Assembly: GCA_017444325.1 (NCBI GenBank) | Contig: JAFSWV010000079.1 | Location: 1-10,187 of the forward strand | DNA from: a bacterium | Lineage (GTDB): Bacteria; Auribacterota; UBA3054 | Direction: 5' to 3' | Length of the DNA: 10,187 nt | Part shown: positions 1-6,020 of the stretch, piece after piece | Layout of the letters: each line of letters opens with the position of its first letter | How positions within the stretch are numbered: position 1 is the stretch's first letter | Notes under the pieces: generated by a model | What the model was told of the DNA's origin: nothing | Database searches by the model: none | What the model saw: only the letters and a program-made list of their open reading frames with translations | Position numbers and translations under genes: made by a program

Positions 1-93
1 CGTTTCCTTCAACGCGCCGAGGGCGGAAATAGAGAAAAGACAGACGGTCAAAACGACCGCCGCCGAAGTCAAAATATGTTTTTCTTTCTTCAT
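1..93 (-). CDS. Partial gene, N terminus of an exported or membrane-anchored protein
   Basis: Only the first 31 codons are inside the window; the gene continues beyond position 1. The peptide starts MKKEKHILTS and has a short basic n-region (KKEK), then a hydrophobic stretch of about 20 residues (roughly 7-27, rich in A, V, L, I) ending in SALGA and followed by polar residues. This is the layout of a Sec signal peptide, with a plausible signal peptidase I site around ALGA, although an uncleaved N-terminal anchor would look the same. The start is supported by a strong promoter 36 bp upstream. No good Shine-Dalgarno sequence is visible. The gene diverges from the secreted-protein gene at 251. 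The function cannot be told from this fragment. Confidence 0.6.
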   Translation of the reverse strand, partial: MKKEKHILTSAAVVLTVCLFSISALGALKET

Positions 94-128
94 AAGCTTT
101 AAAAATAGGGGATAAAAAACCATTTTAT

Positions 129-157
129 ATTATACGCTTATGGCTATCGGCGGTCAA
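129..157 (-). promoter_or_regulatory. Sigma70-type promoter for the partial leftward gene
   Basis: Reading the minus strand, TTGACC (152-157) is followed by exactly 17 bp and then a perfect TATAAT (129-134). This is 5/6 and 6/6 against the housekeeping consensus with ideal spacing. The start of transcription would be near 122, giving a leader of about 29 nt before the ATG at 93. Confidence 0.75.
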
Positions 158-174
158 CACGAAAAATTTTAGCC

Positions 175-203
175 TTGGGGGCGCTTTACAAAAATGGTAG
201 AAT
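175..203 (+). promoter_or_regulatory. Extended -10 promoter for the secreted-protein gene
   Basis: TTGGGG (175-180), a 17-bp spacer and TAGAAT (198-203), with TG one base upstream of the -10 (TGGTAGAAT), fit an extended -10 sigma70 promoter. The predicted start near 210 leaves a leader of about 40 nt carrying AAGGA at 240-244, 6 nt before the ATG at 251. The same TGGTAGAAT box with the same spacing precedes the ptsI gene. The leftward promoter lies back to back with this one, 17 bp away, without overlap. Confidence 0.6.
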
Positions 204-250
204 TGAACTGGATATTGCATGATATAACCCGTAAACATTAAGGAAATCTT

Positions 251-2908
251 ATGAGAAAGCCATTGTTGGCCCTCTGCGCTCTGACTGCGGTCATGAGTTT
301 TTGTCTCCAGGCTGAACCTCAGCCATATCCTCCCGGCCGCATAAATTTGAAGACAGCGGTCGTAGTTTACAATCCGATCGTCACCAACACCATCGAGAAA
401 GCCCACGGCGGGATCATTTCCGAAGAGATGGGCTGGGGCAACGCCACCAACACCGTTGAGAACATCGTGAACTGGTGGCGCCAGTGCTCCCGCAATATGG
501 TCAACATTGAAGTGGTCTATTGGACGAACCTCTTCCAAGTCATGAAGAATATGCCGGAGAGGAACAAACCAGCTTACCGGCCTTCCGTTGAAAAAGTCTT
601 CGACGCGGCCGTGAACAGAAAGGAATTCCAGGTCGGCCACATCGATGAGATGTACTGCATGACCAACGACGTGCCCTACGTCTGGGAAAAGATCAAGAAC
701 CAGGAGATCAACCTCGTCATCCAGGTCGTCTTCCCCTTCGGGCCGGGCGGCTGGGAATCCCTGATGCAGGGCACAGGCTCTTCCTGGTGCAACAGCTGGG
801 GACGCCATGCGCCCATCGAGCATTGCTTCATGACCGTTTACCCGACGACCGAACGTCAGGACACGCCGATGGAGAACTTCGGCCACGCCTTCGAATCGCT
901 GATCTCCACTTACTACATGAACAGCGAAGACTGGAACTACAATCCCCAGGGCAACGAGTGGAGCCTCTTCACGCGCCAGTTTGCCAACACCAACGCCAAC
1001 TTCTGCCAGGTGGGCTACGTGCACTACGCGCCCAACACGCCGACAGATTATCTATGGGGCGAAGACACGATCGTTTACTCTTACGCTCCCGGCTGGCTCA
1101 GGTATCCGAATATGCTGAAATATCCGCCGGTCGCTATGAATACGCGCTACTGGGGCGGCGGCGTTAACTTCAACCATAAACAGTGGCTCTTATACCACGC
1201 GCCGCAACGCTATGGCATCTACAGGGGCCACCTGATGAACTGGCTGACGATCTTCCTGAACCTCAATACCGCCGCGTATCCCATGACTCCGGGCGAGACG
1301 CTTGTACAGGAAGTCGATCCCAGAGGCTGGTTCACCTTCCAGGTCCACGCGCCGGCCGGCACCACCGCCGTGGTCTTCCGCGCCGAGAGCCCGCAGTGGG
1401 CGCTGCACAGCGGCATCAGGAAAGAATACATCCCCAAGCGTTACCGCATGGGTCAGGAGAGTATCGGCAAAGCCTACGATGAATTCACAGAGCCCAAGGA
1501 AAGGTCCACCGACAAGACCTGGGTCATCACGCCGGACAAGGAATACGCCAAAAACATGGAAGGCAACTGGTTCTTCATCTGCGGCGGCGGAGATCCCACC
1601 AATTCTCCTTTGGGCCTTTGCGAACTGAAAGTCACGGCGGAAGTTCTGCCCAAACCGGAAGCGGAGCCTTTGGAAGTCAAGGTCACCATGCCTGAAAAAG
1701 TGGAGGGCGATGAAGCCCAGATCGTTTGGACCGCCACTGATCCCAAAGTCGGCCTGAGAGGCGTTGAGATCAGTTTCAGCGGAAACGGTCCCTCCGGACC
1801 TTTCGAACCGATCTGCCACGATTTCGCTTTCGAACTCACTTCCCCTTACCGCTGGTTTTTGCCGGAAGGCTCCTATGAAAGAGCCTGCGTGAAAGTGGAA
1901 ATAGAGGACTGCTACGGCAGGACCGCCTTCGCCATATCCAATCCCTTCTCCATCAACACCGAGAACGAATGGCAGATGTACGACGTGCCTATGGCCGACG
2001 ACGCCTGGGGCGACCGTCTCATCGGCACGAAAGCCGGCACCGACGGCAAGGACTATTACTTCTCCAAAGGCAACGTGAAGATGAGCCCCTTCTTCCGCCG
2101 CTCCGGCAATGCCTGGCAACCGCTGGAAAACATGCCCTGCGGCAGAAGGGACGACATGACGGATCTCGTTCCTTACAACGGCGGCCTTATCACCTCCCTC
2201 GGCTACACCGTTATGGACGCCGACTCCAACCGCTTCACCGAAACGGCCCTGGCGTTCTATGATCCCAAGACCGGCAAATGGGAGGAAGGCAAGCACGTAA
2301 GGGGCACGGCCAGCGGCGCGGCCATGGCTTCCGTGGCCGACGGCTCGCTCTTCATAGCTGAGGAAGGCTCCGACCACGTCTCCCTCGTCACCGACTGGAA
2401 GAAGCGCATCCTTAAGCCCTTCTCCAAAGCGCCGGGCGGACCCTCCTACCAGTGGGCCGCCGCCAGCGACGGCAAGAGCGGAGCGTTCTTCGTCAAGTTC
2501 GACGGCAGCGACCCCAACAAACCCAAGGGCATCGTCTTCGTCGTCAACAACAGGGGCGAACAGATGGTCCTGGGCGAAACGCCCTACCCGCCGGGCGTCG
2601 GCTGCTCCATGGTCTTCCTGCCCCAGAAATACTCCAAGGAAAAGCACGCGAAACTCCTCATATTGAGAGGCGGCCAGGGTATCCGCCGCCCCTGGATCGA
2701 ACACGAGGACGGCAAGCGCTTTAACGTCGACTGCCACAAGAACAACCTCATGATCCTCGACCTCCACACCGGAAAGTGGGAAGTTAAGACGCTGCCGGTG
2801 CCCACCGACGAAGGCAGCCGCCTCACCCTAGTCGGCGACAAGCTCTACCTCCTCGGCGCCTCCAACATCCACAACCCCCTCAGAGTCAAAACTCTGAAAA
2901 CGTACTGA
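251..2908 (+). CDS. Large secreted multidomain protein with Ig-like and kelch-like regions, function unknown
   Basis: The 885-residue product opens with a clear Sec signal peptide (MRKPLLALCA, hydrophobic to about residue 20, likely cut after Ala21). Residues about 32-340 form a large aromatic- and Asn-rich region. It holds ENFGHAFES at 208-216, a GHxxE pattern reminiscent of metal-dependent hydrolases but without HEXXH, and the blocks GYVHYAPNTP (255-264) and GWLRYPN (281-287). Residues about 350-465 look like a beta-rich linker. Residues about 475-568 resemble an Ig-like/FN3-like sandwich (IVWTATD, GVEISFS, then CVKVEIEDCYGRTA). Residues about 615-870 show kelch-like strands, for example FYDPKTGKWEEG and ILDLHTGKWEV. 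AAGGA 6 nt upstream supports the start. It stands alone with its own promoter and a probable terminator. I do not recognise a named family; carbohydrate or surface-matrix binding, or hydrolysis, are guesses. Confidence 0.9.
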   Translation: MRKPLLALCALTAVMSFCLQAEPQPYPPGRINLKTAVVVYNPIVTNTIEKAHGGIISEEMGWGNATNTVENIVNWWRQCSRNMVNIEVVYWTNLFQVMKNMPERNKPAYRPSVEKVFDAAVNRKEFQVGHIDEMYCMTNDVPYVWEKIKNQEINLVIQVVFPFGPGGWESLMQGTGSSWCNSWGRHAPIEHCFMTVYPTTERQDTPMENFGHAFESLISTYYMNSEDWNYNPQGNEWSLFTRQFANTNANFCQVGYVHYAPNTPTDYLWGEDTIVYSYAPGWLRYPNMLKYPPVAMNTRYWGGGVNFNHKQWLLYHAPQRYGIYRGHLMNWLTIFLNLNTAAYPMTPGETLVQEVDPRGWFTFQVHAPAGTTAVVFRAESPQWALHSGIRKEYIPKRYRMGQESIGKAYDEFTEPKERSTDKTWVITPDKEYAKNMEGNWFFICGGGDPTNSPLGLCELKVTAEVLPKPEAEPLEVKVTMPEKVEGDEAQIVWTATDPKVGLRGVEISFSGNGPSGPFEPICHDFAFELTSPYRWFLPEGSYERACVKVEIEDCYGRTAFAISNPFSINTENEWQMYDVPMADDAWGDRLIGTKAGTDGKDYYFSKGNVKMSPFFRRSGNAWQPLENMPCGRRDDMTDLVPYNGGLITSLGYTVMDADSNRFTETALAFYDPKTGKWEEGKHVRGTASGAAMASVADGSLFIAEEGSDHVSLVTDWKKRILKPFSKAPGGPSYQWAAASDGKSGAFFVKFDGSDPNKPKGIVFVVNNRGEQMVLGETPYPPGVGCSMVFLPQKYSKEKHAKLLILRGGQGIRRPWIEHEDGKRFNVDCHKNNLMILDLHTGKWEVKTLPVPTDEGSRLTLVGDKLYLLGASNIHNPLRVKTLKTY

Positions 2909-2945
2909 TCGCCTGATCACGAAAGGCGGACTTTTGTCGCTACGC

Positions 2946-3007
2946 AAAAGGCATGTGCCCTTGGCAAACAAGCTTCGCTGAGTTTGCTTACGGGCGCATG
3001 CCTTTTT
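2946..3007 (+). terminator. Probable intrinsic terminator of the secreted-protein gene
   Basis: GGCATGTGCCC (2950-2960) pairs with GGGCGCATGCC (2992-3002), an 11-bp stem with one T-G wobble, extended outward by AAAA/TTTT. An inner stem pairs GCAAAC (2964-2969) with GTTTGC (2982-2987). TTTTT (3003-3007) follows the GC-rich stem directly. It lies about 40 bp after the stop at 2908. It is also part of the composite repeat, so it may be a repeat module recruited as a terminator. Confidence 0.5.
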
Positions 3008-3026
3008 GCTTCGCTCCCAGTACAAA

Positions 3027-3127
3027 GCGAGAACGCAGCATGTACCCCTAAGCGAACTCACGGAGGATGCTAATCAAAGCCATGCACGCGTAGTCCGTGA
3101 GCGAGGGGTATATGCTGCGTTCTCACG
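3027..3127. repeat. Long imperfect inverted repeat with 20-bp core
   Basis: The core AGAACGCAGCATGTACCCCT (3030-3049) matches the reverse complement of 3104-3123 at 19 of 20 positions. The pairing resumes farther in, with TCACGGA (3058-3064) against TCCGTGA (3094-3100), interrupted by a few unpaired bases on the left arm. The result is a cruciform or RNA hairpin of about 30 bp with a loop of about 29 nt. Confidence 0.7.
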
Positions 3128-3152
3128 ATGCACGTGTAGTCCGTGAGCGAGG
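3082..3152. repeat. Direct repeat, 25-bp unit repeated at 46-bp spacing
   Basis: Positions 3082-3106 and 3128-3152 are identical except for one base (ATGCACGCG versus ATGCACGTG), and both continue with TAGTCCGTGAGCGAGG. The second copy begins just where the right arm of the long inverted repeat ends, so the array looks like a partial duplication of a 46-bp unit. Confidence 0.7.
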
Positions 3153-3187
3153 AATATGTGCCATTTTTTTGCTGCAAAGCAAAAGAA

Positions 3188-3215
3188 AAAGGACCGCGCT
3201 TTCGCGCGGTCCTTT
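3188..3215 (-). terminator. Strong intrinsic terminator of the zinc-ribbon gene
   Basis: Read on the minus strand, a perfect 12-bp stem (arms 3204-3215 and 3188-3199, core GGACCGCGC/GCGCGGTCC) closes a GAAA tetraloop. TTTTTCTTTT follows, counting the last stem bases. It lies about 30 nt past the stop of the 52-residue gene. On the plus strand the same hairpin has only a weak T tail, so its orientation favours the minus strand; it may still help to stop transcripts arriving from the left. Confidence 0.85.
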
Positions 3216-3245
3216 AACCTTTAACCAACAACCAATGGAATCTTA

Positions 3246-3404
3246 TCAACAACTGACGGGGGAGTGCACCGTGTAGGTGCCGTAGCAGCCCGGAATACGG
3301 CGGTATTTGCAACGGGGGCAAAAGCGATTGAACGGGCTGACAGACTTGAAATTATGCCCGCACTTCAGGCACTTTTTCAGGGTGTGTTCATGTTGAGCTT
3401 TCAT
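3246..3404 (-). CDS. 52-residue zinc-ribbon microprotein
   Basis: The peptide starts MKAQHEHTLKKCLKCGHNFK and carries two CxxC knuckles, C12-x2-C15 (CLKCGH) and C29-x2-C32 (CPRC), 13 residues apart. This is the spacing of a small treble-clef or zinc-ribbon fold. Between them lies SVSPFNRF, similar to the S-x-x-P/H-N-R segment that I recall from other small bacterial zinc-ribbon proteins. Two more cysteines (40 and 52, the last residue) and three histidines lie outside. The frame is open upstream to about 3575, but the real start is the ATG at 3404: AAAGGAGGG lies 6 nt before it, and the upstream extension overlaps a terminator and a promoter. The gene is monocistronic, with a sigma54-type promoter and its own terminator. 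RNA, DNA or protein binding is possible; the function is unknown. Confidence 0.8.
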   Translation of the reverse strand: MKAQHEHTLKKCLKCGHNFKSVSPFNRFCPRCKYRRIPGCYGTYTVHSPVSC

Positions 3405-3455
3405 TCTTGTCCCTCCTTTTAGAAGTGAAACAGTTCTTGATAACTGACTAGTATA

Positions 3456-3473
3456 AAGCAAATAGCGTGCCAA
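3456..3473 (-). promoter_or_regulatory. Sigma54 (RpoN) -24/-12 promoter of the zinc-ribbon gene
   Basis: The minus strand reads TTGGCACGCTATTTGCTT. It contains TGGCACG-N4-TTGC, an exact match to the core sigma54 consensus, with the invariant GG (3470-3471) and GC (3458-3459) separated by the required 10 nt. Transcription would begin about 12 nt past the GC, near 3446, giving a leader of about 40 nt with a perfect Shine-Dalgarno sequence before the ATG at 3404. The -24 box touches the T-run of the clpC terminator. TATACT overlaps downstream on the minus strand, but no matching -35 stands at a normal distance. Activation would need an enhancer-binding protein, which is not encoded here. Confidence 0.75.
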
Positions 3474-3476
3474 AAA

Positions 3477-3507
3477 AATTAACTTGCTGTTTTTCAGCAA
3501 GTTAATT
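3477..3507 (-). terminator. Intrinsic terminator of the clpC cluster
   Basis: On the minus strand a 13-bp perfect stem (arms 3495-3507 and 3477-3489, containing TTAACTTGCTG/CAGCAAGTTAA) closes an AAAAA loop and runs into a T tract (3472-3478). It lies 70 nt past the clpC-like stop codon. A weaker 5-bp hairpin (AGGGG/CCCCT, 3544-3559) with a T7 run after it lies between. On the plus strand the main hairpin is followed by TCTTTTT, so it could work in both directions. Confidence 0.8.
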
Positions 3508-3576
3508 CTTTTTAGGAGGGCTGCTTTTGGGAAAAAAAGCAACAGGGGAAGCAACCCCTTGGGAAATTCTTGCAAA

Positions 3577-6015
3577 TCACGGTTTGGCCGTTTCCGGGAC
3601 CGGCAGGGCCGTCTCGAAGACGAATTCTCCTTCCTTTATTTTGACCGTAACGGAGGAGCCTTCCGGAATGACCTGACCAAGGAAAGCCTCCGCAAGTCTG
3701 TCTTCCAGTTCGCTTTCCACCACTCTTCTGATCTCCCTGGCGCCGTAGCGGGTAGTGTTGCCCATATCGCAGAGCTTCTGCTTGGCGGCCGGGGTGAGCT
3801 TCAGCGTTATGTTCTTGGCGTCCAGGCGCGAGGCGACTTTCTCGACTTCCAGATCGACGATCTGGAGGAGCTCTTCGCGTTTCAAGGCCTGGAAGATCAA
3901 GATGTCGTCGAGCCTGTTGATGAATTCCGGCCTCAGAGTCTTGCGCGCTTTTTCCAAAAGCCGGGTGCGCAGCGTCTCGTAATTGCTCGCGGCATCCGAT
4001 GAACCGAAGCCCATGGTCTTGCCTTCCTGGAATTCCTTGGCGCCCAGGTTCGAAGTCATGATGATTATCGTGTTGCGGAAATCGACCAGGCGGCCTAAGC
4101 TGTCCGTCATGCGGCCGTTCTCAAGGACCTGCAGGAGCGCGTGCAGAACGTCCGGATGGGCTTTCTCCACTTCGTCCAAAAGAATGACGGAGAAGGGGCG
4201 CTTACGAACTTTTTCCGTCAGCTGTCCGCCTTCCTCGTGGCCGACGTAGCCCGGAGGCGAGCCGAAAAGCCTGGAGACGTTGAATTTTTCCATGTATTCG
4301 CTCATGTCGAGCGTGATGAGAGCATTCTCATCGTTGAAGAGGAACTTCGCAAGCGCGCGGGCCATCAAACTCTTGCCGACGCCCGTCGGTCCCAAAGCGA
4401 GGAAAGTGCCGATCGGCCTGGCTGGATCCCTTAGGTCCGCCCTGGCCCTTCTCAGGGCTCTGGACAGCGCGTCGATGGCTTTGTTTTGGCCTACTATGGT
4501 TTTGTGCAGTTCCTTTTCCATGCGCCTCAATTTCTGGCGCTCCTCTTCCTCGAGGTTCTCTACAGGAACGTTCACCCAGCCCGCGATAACGTTGGCGACA
4601 TCACGAGGCGTGACCGCCATGGGGCTTTCCTTTTTCAGCTCCAGTCTGCGCAGCTGCGCTCTGGCGCCGGCTTCGTCAAGCACGTCGATAGCTTTGTCTG
4701 GGAAGTAGCGGTCAACGATGTAGCGGGCGCTCAATTTGACGATAGCGTCTAAGGTCTCTTCGGAATATGTAACGGAGTGGAACTTTTCGTAGCGGGCTTT
4801 CAGGCCTCTTAATATCTCAAGCGTTTCCTCGGAGCTGGGAGGCTCAACGGAAACAGGCTGGAAGCGTCTTTCCAAGGCCGCGTCCTTTTCCACGTAGCGT
4901 CTGTATTCGTTCCTCGTCGTGGCGCCGATGCAGTTGAATTCGCCTCTAGAGAGCGCGGGCTTCAGCATGTTGGCCACGTCGTTGGCGGAATCCTGCACCG
5001 ACCCGGCGCCCAGCATAGTGTGCATCTCGTCGATGAAGAGGATCGTCTTGCCGTCCTCTTTGAGGGCGCTGAGAAGCTTAATGACTTTCTCCTCGAACTG
5101 GCCGCGGTAGGCCGTTCCGGCCATCAGGCGCGACAGGTCGAGCGCGAAAACTTTCTTGCCGAGCAAGGGTTCGGGAACTTTGCCTTCCACGATCCTTTTG
5201 GCCAGGCCTTCCACAATGGCGGTCTTGCCGACGCCGGCTTCGCCCAGAAGCACGGGATTGTTCTTCTGCCTGCGGCACAAAATGACGGAGAGGCGGTCTA
5301 TCTCTTTTTCGCGGCCGATCAGCGGATCGAACTTGTCTTCCTTAGCCAGCTTCGTAAGATCGACGCCGAAAGTCGAAAGGATCTGGTAAGGATCGGGCTT
5401 TTCTTCCATCTCCTCGTCGGGGGGAAGATTTTCCCCGGCGCCCGGAGGCGTAAGGCCGCGGCGCCGCAATTCCCTCAGGTAACGCAGATCGCTGGGATTG
5501 ACCTTCTTCATGTCCAGCGGGATGAATTCCACCCTGATCCTGGGGGAATTCTCCTCGTCGTCCTTTTCGTTCCTTAAGTCGCTGCCCAATCTTTCCTCGA
5601 TGAAATTCTGGACTTTCTCCTCCGTGATTCCGGCGCTGTCCAGGTATTCCCAGGCGAGGGAAGAGCCCTCGTGCAGAAGGCCCAGAAGGATGTGCATATC
5701 GTAGATCTGGCGATGACCGTGATTCTTGGCATAGACCCCGGCGTAGGTAAGCGCGTCGCGGGCCGCCTGGGAGAAGACGGGTTCGCCAATGACTTTCTCA
5801 TCGTCGCTACCGGCGTATTTGCCCTCCACGGCTCTGCGCAAAGCCTCTTCGGTGACGCCGAAGGAGCTTAGGAATTCGCCGGTGGGTCCGCCGGGTATTA
5901 TAAGGAGCCCAAGGAGCAAATGCTCGGGCGCCACGAAGCAATCGTTGTAAAAGATCGCTTCTTTCTTGGCGTTTCTGATAGCCTGCTGGGCTCTGGGAGT
6001 AAGATTTGATTGCAT
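3577..6015 (-). CDS. clpC: ClpC-like AAA+ unfoldase, Clp protease ATP-binding subunit, without middle domain
   Basis: This 812-residue Hsp100 ATPase should unfold proteins and feed them to ClpP in the cytosol. The N domain (about 1-145) has two Clp-N repeats, with EHLLLGLL at 31-38 and MHILLGLL at 107-114. A long charged linker (about 146-220) follows. D1 has Walker A GEAGVGKT (258-265), Walker B ILFIDE (325-330) and the arginine-finger region LERRFQ (381-386). D2 has Walker A GPTGVGKS (542-549), Walker B VILLDE (610-615) and the sensor/C-terminal region RPEFINRLDD (695-704). MGF at 668-670 sits where the ClpP-docking IGF/VGF loop lies, so partnership with ClpP is likely. Oddly, D1 joins D2 through only about 20 residues (455-475), where typical ClpC has a coiled-coil middle domain of about 50 residues. 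The start lies 5 nt after the argH stop with no Shine-Dalgarno, suggesting coupling. ClpA is an alternative name, but the N domain looks ClpC-like. Confidence 0.93.
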   Translation of the reverse strand: MQSNLTPRAQQAIRNAKKEAIFYNDCFVAPEHLLLGLLIIPGGPTGEFLSSFGVTEEALRRAVEGKYAGSDDEKVIGEPVFSQAARDALTYAGVYAKNHGHRQIYDMHILLGLLHEGSSLAWEYLDSAGITEEKVQNFIEERLGSDLRNEKDDEENSPRIRVEFIPLDMKKVNPSDLRYLRELRRRGLTPPGAGENLPPDEEMEEKPDPYQILSTFGVDLTKLAKEDKFDPLIGREKEIDRLSVILCRRQKNNPVLLGEAGVGKTAIVEGLAKRIVEGKVPEPLLGKKVFALDLSRLMAGTAYRGQFEEKVIKLLSALKEDGKTILFIDEMHTMLGAGSVQDSANDVANMLKPALSRGEFNCIGATTRNEYRRYVEKDAALERRFQPVSVEPPSSEETLEILRGLKARYEKFHSVTYSEETLDAIVKLSARYIVDRYFPDKAIDVLDEAGARAQLRRLELKKESPMAVTPRDVANVIAGWVNVPVENLEEEERQKLRRMEKELHKTIVGQNKAIDALSRALRRARADLRDPARPIGTFLALGPTGVGKSLMARALAKFLFNDENALITLDMSEYMEKFNVSRLFGSPPGYVGHEEGGQLTEKVRKRPFSVILLDEVEKAHPDVLHALLQVLENGRMTDSLGRLVDFRNTIIIMTSNLGAKEFQEGKTMGFGSSDAASNYETLRTRLLEKARKTLRPEFINRLDDILIFQALKREELLQIVDLEVEKVASRLDAKNITLKLTPAAKQKLCDMGNTTRYGAREIRRVVESELEDRLAEAFLGQVIPEGSSVTVKIKEGEFVFETALPVPETAKP

Positions 6016-6020
6016 ATCAA

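Larger units (their letters stand above)
2931..3187. repeat. Composite palindromic repeat element (REP/MITE-like) between genes
   Basis: This roughly 257-bp non-coding stretch contains about five related copies, in both orientations, of a module resembling GCAAAAGGCATGTGCCC. They lie near 2931-2960 (+), 2991-3016 (-), 3019-3049 (+), 3101-3127 (-) and 3146-3186 (-). The outermost two make an imperfect terminal inverted repeat, each starting CTTTTG when read inward. Inside are a long hairpin (3027-3127), a direct repeat and a terminator-like hairpin (2946-3007). No convincing protein-coding frame crosses it. The layout suits a REP/BIME-type element or a small non-autonomous mobile element; only a genome-wide search would tell. 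No target-site duplication was identified. Confidence 0.55.

Noticed and set aside
125..1024. A 299-codon minus-strand frame covering the divergent promoter region and the start of the secreted gene
   Set aside because: It has no domain or ribosome site, covers two good promoters, and is opposite an evident coding sequence.
1190..2767. A 525-codon open frame antisense to the secreted-protein gene
   Set aside because: It lies wholly opposite a gene with signal peptide, promoter and ribosome site. Its translation is low-complexity (rich in V, G, A, E, F) as expected from codon bias, and has no recognisable domain.
2881..2896. Small hairpin CAGAGT-CAAA-ACTCTG at the end of the secreted-protein gene
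   Set aside because: The 6-bp stem lies inside the coding region with no T tract after it; a better terminator follows at 2946-3007.
2828..3061. A 77-codon minus-strand frame across the end of the secreted gene and the repeat region
   Set aside because: It is half antisense to coding sequence and half palindromic repeat, with no ribosome site or recognisable motif.
3027..3152. CRISPR-like repeats
   Set aside because: There are only two direct copies, embedded in an inverted repeat, with no regular spacers and no cas genes nearby.
3445..3460. TATACT overlapping the sigma54 box as a sigma70 -10 for the zinc-ribbon gene
   Set aside because: The only TTG-type -35 candidate (TTGGCA) is 12 bp away, too close for sigma70, whereas the -24/-12 geometry is exact.
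3405..3575. N-terminal extension of the zinc-ribbon frame up to 109 residues
   Set aside because: The extension crosses the clpC terminator hairpin and the sigma54 promoter, while the internal ATG at 3404 has an ideal Shine-Dalgarno sequence.
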